A stretch of DNA of 23,441 nt, taken from Sporosarcina sp. ANT_H38 (lineage in GTDB: Bacteria > Bacillota > Bacilli > Bacillales_A > Planococcaceae). Within the stretch, counting starts at the first letter, position 1, and every line of letters begins with the position of its first letter. Below, in pieces: positions 16,241 through 23,441 of the stretch. The position numbers and the translations under genes were made by a program. Where the stretch lies: positions 1 through 23,441 of the forward strand of contig NZ_VOBC01000009.1 in the NCBI RefSeq assembly GCF_008369195.1, given 5' to 3'. Below the pieces are notes generated by a model. That model worked only from the letters and a program-made list of their open reading frames with translations, searched no databases and was not told the DNA's origin.

Positions 16241-16816
16241 TTACCCTTTAAAAATTTGTGCAACTTGTTCAAAATATTTTCTTTCATGTGGAACAAAGTC
16301 CATGAGACCAATTTCCGATTGCGCTCCATCAAAAATATTGACGCATTTAACTGTCATTACTTCATTAACAAAAAGGTCAATCAGTGCTTTTCGCTCCACG
16401 ACATGGACACTTTCTACTTCTTCATGTTGCAATGAAAATTCGCTTGCTACAAAAGCTGAGTCATACAAGAAGACATTCGAAAACTCACGGTCAATAAAAT
16501 TTGGTAGTTTAATGGAGTTCTGCACAACGCCTTTCGAATGCAACTTTGTTAAGTCGACTACTATACCTAATTCCTCTTCGACTTCACGGATGCCGTCTGC
16601 AACAGATTCAGTTGATAGAATGTGACCGGCAGCGGTAATGTCAAACTGGCCAGGAAAATCTCTTTTCATGTCGCTTCTTTTTTGAATATAGAGGAACTGA
16701 TCATCGACTAACCAGCAGTGGAATGTTTCATGCCATAATCCATCGCGGTGTACCCTGTCTCTATGTTCATCTCTCAAATAGGTATAGTTTTCATCGAACA
16801 CTTTTAATCGTTCCAT
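16241..16816 (-). CDS. Nudix hydrolase (IPP-isomerase-like subgroup)
   Basis: A 191-residue Nudix-fold protein. The start resembles the group that includes E. coli YfcD and isopentenyl-diphosphate isomerase: VFDENYTYL, then VHRDGLWHETFHCWLV. The Nudix box is GHILSTESVADGIREVEEELGI with catalytic REVEEE. The gap between the first glutamate and RE is six residues instead of the canonical seven. FDITAAGH before the box is typical of this subgroup. The substrate cannot be told from sequence. The ATG at 16816 follows AGAGGTG by 6 nt, so the GTG nine bases upstream is not used. It occupies the slot where pdxT would be expected, but a terminator separates it from pdxS. Confidence 0.9.
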   Translation of the reverse strand: MERLKVFDENYTYLRDEHRDRVHRDGLWHETFHCWLVDDQFLYIQKRSDMKRDFPGQFDITAAGHILSTESVADGIREVEEELGIVVDLTKLHSKGVVQNSIKLPNFIDREFSNVFLYDSAFVASEFSLQHEEVESVHVVERKALIDLFVNEVMTVKCVNIFDGAQSEIGLMDFVPHERKYFEQVAQIFKG

Positions 16817-16841
16817 AGTTATCACCTCTGGTTAAGTATAC

Positions 16842-16870
16842 AAAAAAGCGAGAGATTCCCCCCGCTTTTG
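16842..16870 (-). terminator. Terminator after pdxS
   Basis: On the minus strand AAAAGCG, a 12-nt loop and CGCTTTT with a continuing T run, 10 bp after the pdxS stop. It ends the pdxS transcript before the Nudix gene and so makes pdxS effectively monocistronic. Confidence 0.8.
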
Positions 16871-16880
16871 TATTAATTGA

Positions 16881-17726
16881 TTACCAACCGCGTTCAGACA
16901 TACGCTCTTCCACTTGAAGAGTCGCGATTTCTAACCCTTTCATCGGTTCGCCGATGTCTTTAGATAGTTCGCCAATCAGTTTATAGTCTTTAAAGTTTGC
17001 TGTTGCTTTCACAATTGCACGTGCAAATTTCTCGGGATTTTCAGATTTAAAGATCCCTGAACCTACGAATACACCGTCTGCACCAAGTTCCATCATTAGT
17101 GCAGCATCTGCAGGTGTTGCCACGCCGCCCGCTGCATAGTTTGTCACGGGAAGACGTCCATGTTTTTTGATGGCAAGAAGAATTTCATAAGGTGCACCAA
17201 GATTACGTGCTTCCGTCATGACTTCGTCGTCATTCATATGAACCAGTCTGCTCACTTGGGCATTGACCATTCGAAGGTGACGTACCGCTTCCACAATATT
17301 CCCCGTTCCCGGTTCACCTTTTGTACGAAGCATTTTAGCACCTTCGCCAAGACGACGTGCTGCTTCTCCAAGATCACGTGCCCCACAAACGAAGGGCACA
17401 CTGTATGCACTCTTCAGCAAATGGAATTCTTCATCTGCCGGTGTCAATACTTCACTTTCATCGATGTAATCAACACCGAGTGCTTCAAGTACGCGCGCTT
17501 CAGAAATATGACCAATACGCGCTTTCGCCATGACCGGAATCGAAACAGCTCCCTGTACATCGGTGATGATTCGTGGATCCGCCATACGCGCAACGCCACC
17601 AGCTTTTCTTATATCAGAAGGGACACGCTCAAGTGCCATTACTGCGATTGCACCTGCCGCCTCCGCTATTTTAGCTTGCTCTGCATTAATGACGTCCATG
17701 ATGACCCCGCCGTATTTAAAGTTCAT
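16881..17726 (-). CDS. pdxS: PLP synthase subunit PdxS, N-terminally short
   Basis: PdxS makes pyridoxal 5'-phosphate from ribose 5-phosphate, glyceraldehyde 3-phosphate and ammonia, normally supplied by the glutaminase PdxT. The barrel is complete: the catalytic aspartate in [10 protein letters not shown], the lysine in VMAKARIGH, the second lysine in [12 protein letters not shown], phosphate loops ([30 protein letters not shown]) and the tail ERGW. The protein has 281 residues and starts [12 protein letters not shown]. subtilis PdxS has about 13 more residues before GGVIMD, forming helix alpha-N, which becomes ordered on PdxT binding. AAGGGGG precedes this ATG and an in-frame TAA lies seven codons upstream, so no longer start exists. 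No pdxT follows. Divergent from pdxR. Confidence 0.97.
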   Translation of the reverse strand: MNFKYGGVIMDVINAEQAKIAEAAGAIAVMALERVPSDIRKAGGVARMADPRIITDVQGAVSIPVMAKARIGHISEARVLEALGVDYIDESEVLTPADEEFHLLKSAYSVPFVCGARDLGEAARRLGEGAKMLRTKGEPGTGNIVEAVRHLRMVNAQVSRLVHMNDDEVMTEARNLGAPYEILLAIKKHGRLPVTNYAAGGVATPADAALMMELGADGVFVGSGIFKSENPEKFARAIVKATANFKDYKLIGELSKDIGEPMKGLEIATLQVEERMSERGW

Positions 17727-17826
17727 GTTATCTTCCCCCTTTTCTTATTCTTCAGTATAATAGAATATGACCTTATTGAAATACTCAGTTCCAATCAAGT
17801 TAAAAGGGTCAGATGGAGTGATTGTT
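17727..17826. promoter_or_regulatory. Divergent pdxS/pdxR control region
   Basis: The 100-bp gap holds overlapping -10 elements for both directions: TATAAT on plus (17756-17761) and TATACT on minus (complement 17754-17759). Neither has a good -35; for pdxS only TTTCAA at 16 nt is seen. That is what an activator-dependent promoter controlled by PdxR would look like. No operator repeat is identified with confidence. Confidence 0.5.
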
Positions 17827-19242
17827 GTGGAAATGCTATTAATCAAACTAGAGAAAAGTACAGATACTCCGTTATATGAACAAATGTACGATCAAATACG
17901 TCTCGATATCACAGACGGTAAATTAGCTGTCGGCATGAAACTTCCTTCAAAACGAAAACTCGGTGACTTTCTCGATGTGAGCCAGACAACTGTTGAACTT
18001 GCTTATGCACAGTTGGCCGCGGAAGGATTCATTTCATCCAAACCAAGGAAAGGATTTTATGTACAGGCAATTGAAGAGCTTGCCTACGTCCAACCGATAC
18101 ACGTTTCAGAAGAGGTGATAGCTGAAACGATAGTAGATGTCACCTTCGATTTCTCGCCAGGAAAGATTGATACGGAATCATTTCCATTTACCCAATGGCG
18201 AAAGTACGCGAAAGACGTTATCGATGACTCTTCCAGGGACCTCCTTCTACTCGGTCACCCTCATGGAGATTTGGAACTTCGCCAAGAAATTGCACGTTAT
18301 TTATATCATTCACGTGGAGTTGACTGTACACCAGAACAAATAATCATCGGATCGGGTACGGAACAACTCATTCCACTCGTTATTCGGATTCTTGGCACGG
18401 AAGCGACGTACGCAATCGAAGATCCCGGCTACCCACTTACCCATCATGTATTCTTTCACAATAACCGAGAAGCAATTCCGATATCAGTCGATGAAGAGGG
18501 GATGGACGTGAGCCGCCTGCAACACTCAGGGGCATCCGTTGCCTATGTGACTCCCTCTCATCAATTCCCGACAGGCATCGTCCTCTCAGCGTCGCGTAGG
18601 ACCGCTTTATTGAACTGGGCTTCATCAGCTGAAGAGCACTTCATCATCGAAGACGATTATGACAGTGAATTTCGTTACACTGGCAGGCCAATCCCTTCCT
18701 TACAAGGCATGGATAAAGGTGGCAACGTCATTTATTTAAGTACATTTTCAAAATCTCTAATGCCCTCACTCCGGATTGCTTACATGGTACTTCCACCTAT
18801 ACTGCTAAACCGGTATGAAAAGGCATTCATTCATTATTCGGCGACAGTACCGCGGCTTGATCAGCATATCCTCGCCCGCTTCATGGCTGACGGACATTTT
18901 TCACGCCATCTAAATAGGATGCGAAAAATTTACAAGCGCAAGCTCCAGGCTCTAACCGAAGCATTGTCATCCTACACTCCGCATATTTCATTTTCTGGCG
19001 ACGAGGCAGGCATGCACATTATCCTTACCGTCCATACCGAAACAAATGAACAATCCCTAGCCTTAGCAGCACGCAGAGCAAGTATTCGTGTCTACGGATT
19101 AAACGACTATAGAACAGCACCCAAAGCTGGCGAACCATCCTTCCTTATCGGCTTTGCCGGCCTTTCTACAGATGCTATCAAAACAGCGGTAGAAGACCTA
19201 ATGAGTGTTTGGGGTATAAAAAAAGGCGAGCAATCCATTTAA
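17827..19242 (+). CDS. pdxR: MocR-type regulator, probably PdxR
   Basis: A transcription factor with an N-terminal GntR-type winged helix (TDTPLYEQMYDQIRLDI, then LPSKRKLGDFLDVSQTTVELAYAQL and EGFISSKPRKGFYV). It is fused to an aminotransferase-like domain of about 350 residues. The PLP lysine lies in STFSKSLMPSLRIAY, with EDDYDSEFRY carrying the cofactor aspartate. Such regulators sense PLP and, in Listeria and others, activate the divergent pdxST operon. Here the divergent target is pdxS alone. GTG at 17827 follows GGAG by 8 nt and gives about 471 residues; the frame is open further upstream but overlaps the promoter region. B. subtilis has no pdxR at this site. Convergent with dacA. Confidence 0.9.
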   Translation: MEMLLIKLEKSTDTPLYEQMYDQIRLDITDGKLAVGMKLPSKRKLGDFLDVSQTTVELAYAQLAAEGFISSKPRKGFYVQAIEELAYVQPIHVSEEVIAETIVDVTFDFSPGKIDTESFPFTQWRKYAKDVIDDSSRDLLLLGHPHGDLELRQEIARYLYHSRGVDCTPEQIIIGSGTEQLIPLVIRILGTEATYAIEDPGYPLTHHVFFHNNREAIPISVDEEGMDVSRLQHSGASVAYVTPSHQFPTGIVLSASRRTALLNWASSAEEHFIIEDDYDSEFRYTGRPIPSLQGMDKGGNVIYLSTFSKSLMPSLRIAYMVLPPILLNRYEKAFIHYSATVPRLDQHILARFMADGHFSRHLNRMRKIYKRKLQALTEALSSYTPHISFSGDEAGMHIILTVHTETNEQSLALAARRASIRVYGLNDYRTAPKAGEPSFLIGFAGLSTDAIKTAVEDLMSVWGIKKGEQSI

Positions 19243-19262
19243 GGATTCTTCGCCTTGATTTT
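19221..19262. terminator. Bidirectional terminator between pdxR and dacA
   Basis: AAGGCGA (19223-19229) and TCGCCTT (19250-19256) with inner AATCC/GGATT form a hairpin with a T run on each side. The left arm lies within the last codons of pdxR, and the stop codon is in the loop region. Confidence 0.85.
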
Positions 19263-19300
19263 TTATAAGATAAGAAAGTATACGTTTTTCCCTTGGAGCA

Positions 19301-19326
19301 GTGTCTAGACTCCAGCCGTTTTCTTA
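19301..19326 (-). repeat. Minimal copy of intergenic repeat at the dacA stop
   Basis: On the minus strand the dacA stop TAA is followed at once by GAAAACGGC then TGGAGTCTAGACAC. TAAGAAAAC plus TGGAGTCTAGACACTG matches both ends of the tadA copy (CCTGGAGTCTAGACACTG) with almost no interior. Confidence 0.55.
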
Positions 19327-20667
19327 GTTAAATAAACCTTTTACAAATCCCGTTGCGCCATTCCAAATGTTTGCGAAGAAGTCACCGATTGCGCTCATTG
19401 TAAGCGAGAACCAACCAGCCTTCTCAACTGCATCCTTCGTAACAATTTCAGCTCCCGGATTATCGGAATCAATGAAGCCATAATCCGTTCCTTCTGTTTT
19501 CACGAGATTCACATACCCGACAACTTCACCTTTTTTAATAGGTGCTTGAAGTGCATTTTCTTTTATTTTTGACTCATCAATCACAAGCTCCGGTACATAC
19601 AGATCTTTTTCACTCGTTTTCACCATCATAGATATTGGCTCTTTCACCTCTACAGCGACGGTTTTCTCTTTTCCTTTGACAACGTCGAGCGTTTTAGAAT
19701 CTTTAAACTGATAACCAGCCGGAACGAATTCTACTTCAGAGAATTGTCCGAAACCATAGTCGAACAAAGCACGCGTCGCATCGAAACGAGCTTTGTACGA
19801 GCCTTCGCCTTTTGCATCGACCGCTTTCATAACAACTGAAATGACTCGTTTACCATCGCGTGTCGCTGTCCCAGTGAAGTTATGTCCTGCAAAGTCTGTT
19901 GTACCTGTCTTAAGACCGTCAACGCCTTCATATTCATATACAAACCCTGGAAGCATAAAGTTCCAGTTTTTCATCGTAATTTTATCAGTTGTGCCTTCAC
20001 GGAAAATTTTTGTACTAATTTTCGTTGTTTCTAGCACTTCCGGGTAATCTTTTAACAAATGATACGCAAGCTTTGCAACGGATTTTGCCGGCATAACGTT
20101 TTCATCTTCAGGGCCTGTCCCTTGTGGATGCATGCCTTGTAAATCACCATTATTCAGGCCTGTTGCATTTACAAACTTATAATCTACTAAGCCCAATTTT
20201 TTCGCTTTTTTATTCATCAGTTTCAAAAATTCAGTTTCGGTTCCAGCAATTGATTCTGCAATTGCAATCGTTGCTCCATTTGCGGAATAGATTGCTAACG
20301 CCTCGTACAATTCACGAATTGTATATGTACCATCTTCTCGTAAAGGAACATTACTAAGTCGACGATCTTGCGATATGGAATACGTATAGTCGTTCACTTT
20401 ATATTCTTGATCCCAAGTTATTGTACCTTCCTCAATTGCCTCAAAAAGCAGGTACTCTGTCATCATTTTTGTCATACTTGCAATGCCAAGTGGTTTATTG
20501 GCATTTTCTTCGTATAGTATCTTTCCACTTTCCGCATCAATTAAAATTGCACCATCGACATGGATACCTAGTTTCGTATCAGCGTAAGCTGGAGCCGAAC
20601 CAAGTGTCGTTAGTAGCAACAGCGGCATGATTAGCAATGCCACCCATTTTCTCATTTGTCGTTTCAT
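19324..20667 (-). CDS. dacA: D-alanyl-D-alanine carboxypeptidase, PBP5 type
   Basis: Removes the terminal D-alanine from peptidoglycan stem peptides, limiting cross-linking. A cleavable signal peptide occupies residues about 1-29 (RKWVALLIMPLLLLTT, then PAYA). The three penicillin-binding motifs are present: SMTK with the nucleophilic serine, SAN in YSANGATIAIAES, and KTG in GLKTGTTDFAGHNF. A beta-rich C-terminal domain follows. The end is an amphipathic helix (IGDFFANIWNGATGFVKGL) that anchors the enzyme to the outer face of the membrane. Length is 447 residues, as in B. subtilis. GGAGGT precedes the ATG. A TGATAAAAT extended -10 lies about 40 bp upstream. Same neighbour order as B. subtilis (guaB-dacA-pdxS). 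Confidence 0.97.
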   Translation of the reverse strand: MKRQMRKWVALLIMPLLLLTTLGSAPAYADTKLGIHVDGAILIDAESGKILYEENANKPLGIASMTKMMTEYLLFEAIEEGTITWDQEYKVNDYTYSISQDRRLSNVPLREDGTYTIRELYEALAIYSANGATIAIAESIAGTETEFLKLMNKKAKKLGLVDYKFVNATGLNNGDLQGMHPQGTGPEDENVMPAKSVAKLAYHLLKDYPEVLETTKISTKIFREGTTDKITMKNWNFMLPGFVYEYEGVDGLKTGTTDFAGHNFTGTATRDGKRVISVVMKAVDAKGEGSYKARFDATRALFDYGFGQFSEVEFVPAGYQFKDSKTLDVVKGKEKTVAVEVKEPISMMVKTSEKDLYVPELVIDESKIKENALQAPIKKGEVVGYVNLVKTEGTDYGFIDSDNPGAEIVTKDAVEKAGWFSLTMSAIGDFFANIWNGATGFVKGLFN

Positions 20668-20739
20668 AATACTACCTCCGTCATTGCTATTTCCCTATGT
20701 CATTTTATCATATATCCGCTACTCTATGGGAACTAAACC

Positions 20740-20784
20740 AAAAAAGCACCTTTCCGCTCATATGTAGACGCAGGAAAGGTGCTG
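20740..20784 (-). terminator. Terminator of guaB
   Basis: AGCACCTTTCC and GGAAAGGTGCT form a perfect 11-bp stem followed by a T run on the minus strand, 57 bp after guaB. Confidence 0.92.
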
Positions 20785-20840
20785 AAGTTCCTTCATTCCG
20801 ACTCACAACTCAAGAACAATCATTCTTTAGTTGAAATTCC

Positions 20841-22340
<1,500 letters not shown>

Positions 22341-22348
22341 TTATTAAA

Positions 22349-22377
22349 AGGTTATCAGCGGTCACAATAGCTGTCAA
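22349..22377 (-). promoter_or_regulatory. Promoter of guaB
   Basis: A perfect TTGACA and a weak -10, TAACCT, with 17-nt spacing, about 42 bp before the guaB start. Confidence 0.55.
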
Positions 22378-22413
22378 GCCAGTGACTACAAGTAAAATTA
22401 TTCCTATTATTCA

Positions 22414-22890
22414 CTAAATAACTAGTTCAATTGCATTCTTCATTTTAAGTGGTGAAGTTTGAGGTGCAAACCGTTCCACGACATTACCCTTTCGATCAAT
22501 CAGAAATTTCGTGAAATTCCACTTGATGTCCTTTGTAAGCATCCCTTTCTTTTGAGAAGTCATATGTGTGAAAAGTGGTTCTGCATGATCTCCCTTCACA
22601 TTAACTTTTGCGAACATCGGAAAGGTAACTCCAAAGTTGATTTCACAAAACTCCATCGTCTTTTCTATATCATCGAATTCCTGATCCTTAAAATTGTCCG
22701 ATGGAAAGCCCAGTACAACGAGACCTCGCTCTTTATTTTCTTCATATAATTCCTGTAACTCTTTGAACTGGCTGGCAAATCCACACTTGCTTGCTGTATT
22801 TACGATAATCAAAGGCTTTCCTTTATAGTCTTCCATTGATTGAATTTCACCATTTACTTTTTTAACTGAGAATTCATAGATTGTACTCAT
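22414..22890 (-). CDS. Glutathione-peroxidase-family thiol peroxidase (BsaA-like)
   Basis: Reduces peroxides; bacterial non-seleno members usually depend on thioredoxin rather than glutathione. The peroxidatic cysteine is in NTASKCGFASQF (about residue 36) and the glutamine of the catalytic tetrad in KDQEF. The tryptophan and asparagine are in IKWNFTKFLI. The resolving cysteine of the two-cysteine mechanism is in EFCEINFGVTFPMF. The usual FPCNQF block reads FPSDNF here, so a third, non-essential cysteine is missing. Length is 158 residues. AAGGGG precedes the ATG. It sits between the rRNA operon and guaB, where B. subtilis has yaaC. A monocistronic stress gene is likely. Confidence 0.95.
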   Translation of the reverse strand: MSTIYEFSVKKVNGEIQSMEDYKGKPLIIVNTASKCGFASQFKELQELYEENKERGLVVLGFPSDNFKDQEFDDIEKTMEFCEINFGVTFPMFAKVNVKGDHAEPLFTHMTSQKKGMLTKDIKWNFTKFLIDRKGNVVERFAPQTSPLKMKNAIELVI

Positions 22891-22923
22891 GTAATTAGCC
22901 CCTTTGATTTTAGTTGTCTACAA

Positions 22924-22952
22924 ACAATAGGCTGTATTGAAATTAATTACAA
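22924..22952 (-). promoter_or_regulatory. Promoter of the peroxidase gene
   Basis: TTGTAA and TATTGT with 17-nt spacing on the minus strand, about 35 bp before the start codon. Moderate match only. Confidence 0.4.
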
Positions 22953-23277
22953 GAATTGAGGATTAAGAAGTTAACGTATAACACTTTGAATCCATTAATT
23001 AACCTATTAAACCCAAGACCATTTATATGACTTGGTTATATTTTTTGATACTCATAAAAAGCTATTTAAATTATTGATCTCACAATACAAGCTTGGATAA
23101 GCTTTTGGTAATAGATTATTAATATTAGGCTCAACACAAAAGACTGTTCTTAACGTGAAAAACCATAGCCGAAAGTGCCGACAACCAAGTAGTATTTTGT
23201 AAAAACATAACGAAATACCACCTGTATTGTTAAACATTTCAAGTATACGTTAAGGTGAAGAGCCTAAAAATAAACAC
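22953..23277. other. AT-rich gap without a recognisable gene
   Basis: About 325 bp between the peroxidase promoter and the rRNA terminator. A 61-codon open frame on the minus strand (23052-23237) has no ribosome site and no family resemblance. A short CCAAG/CTTGG stem near 23018-23036 followed by Ts on the plus strand is weak. It may be remnant sequence of a lost gene such as yaaC, but nothing seen shows that. Confidence 0.5.
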
Positions 23278-23307
23278 AAAAAAAGCCACTACCCAATGGG
23301 TAATGAC
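23278..23307 (-). terminator. rRNA operon terminator
   Basis: AGTCATTACCC and GGGTAGTGGCT pair with two G-U pairs around a 3-nt loop, followed by a long T run, immediately after the 5S gene on the minus strand. Confidence 0.9.
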
Positions 23308-23318
23308 TTACTTGGAGA

Positions 23319-23433
<115 letters not shown>

Positions 23434-23441
23434 TCTTTGAG

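Noticed and set aside
16842..16880. Remnant of pdxT between pdxS and the Nudix gene
   Set aside because: Only about 64 bp separate the two genes and a terminator fills most of it, leaving no room for a pseudogene.
17160..17879. 239-residue open frame opposite pdxS running into the pdxR promoter
   Set aside because: Antisense to a highly conserved gene, overlaps the divergent control region and the start of pdxR, and has no recognisable domain.
23052..23237. 61-codon minus-strand frame in the AT-rich gap
   Set aside because: No ribosome site, no recognisable motif, and its length is expected by chance in AT-rich DNA.

Overview
The window is an origin-proximal stretch of a sporulating, low-to-moderate GC Firmicute chromosome. 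It is most like the Planococcaceae (Sporosarcina or relatives), although no species can be named from this sequence alone. It lies between two rRNA operons that both read leftwards: the 5S gene ending one operon is at the right edge, and the 5' end of the next operon's 16S gene is at the left edge. The order on the minus strand (5S, guaB, dacA, pdxS, serS, dgk-dck, SRP RNA, dnaX, ybaB/yaaK, recR, yaaL, bofA, 16S) is the classic rrnO-to-rrnA segment of Bacillus subtilis. Replication should therefore run right to left, and minus-strand genes are co-directional with it.

Right to left, the layout is as follows. 5S rRNA and its terminator are followed by about 325 bp of AT-rich DNA with no gene, then a glutathione peroxidase where B. 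subtilis has yaaC. Next come guaB (IMP dehydrogenase) and dacA (PBP5-type carboxypeptidase). A divergent pair follows: pdxR (MocR-type regulator, plus strand) and pdxS (PLP synthase subunit). pdxS is not followed by pdxT but by its own terminator and a Nudix hydrolase. A serine T-box leader and serS come next. Two plus-strand genes, tadA and an APH/kinase-fold protein, follow. A candidate parS site sits beside the dgk-dck pair, and then two tandem paralogues of unknown function. A threonine module follows: aspartokinase III on the plus strand, divergent from hom-thrC-thrB. After that are tRNA-Ser(UGA) on the plus strand, back to back with the 271-nt SRP RNA, and the dnaX-ybaB-recR-yaaL-bofA replication/recombination/sporulation block leading into the next rRNA promoter.

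The non-standard parts are these. (1) pdxS encodes a PdxS lacking the N-terminal helix that normally docks PdxT, and pdxT itself is absent from the locus. (2) A dispersed intergenic repeat with a TCTAGAC core occurs in at least five gaps, close to stop codons or RNA terminators, and appears to encode the last residues of ThrB and TadA. (3) A 15/16 match to the palindromic parS sequence lies upstream of dgk. (4) Two tandem proteins share conserved histidine-bearing helices and have no known function. (5) A GC-rich island with nested inverted repeats lies after aspartokinase. (6) The tRNA-Ser has U73, whereas the serS T-box is built to read a G73 tRNA. No transposase, prophage or CRISPR array is visible.
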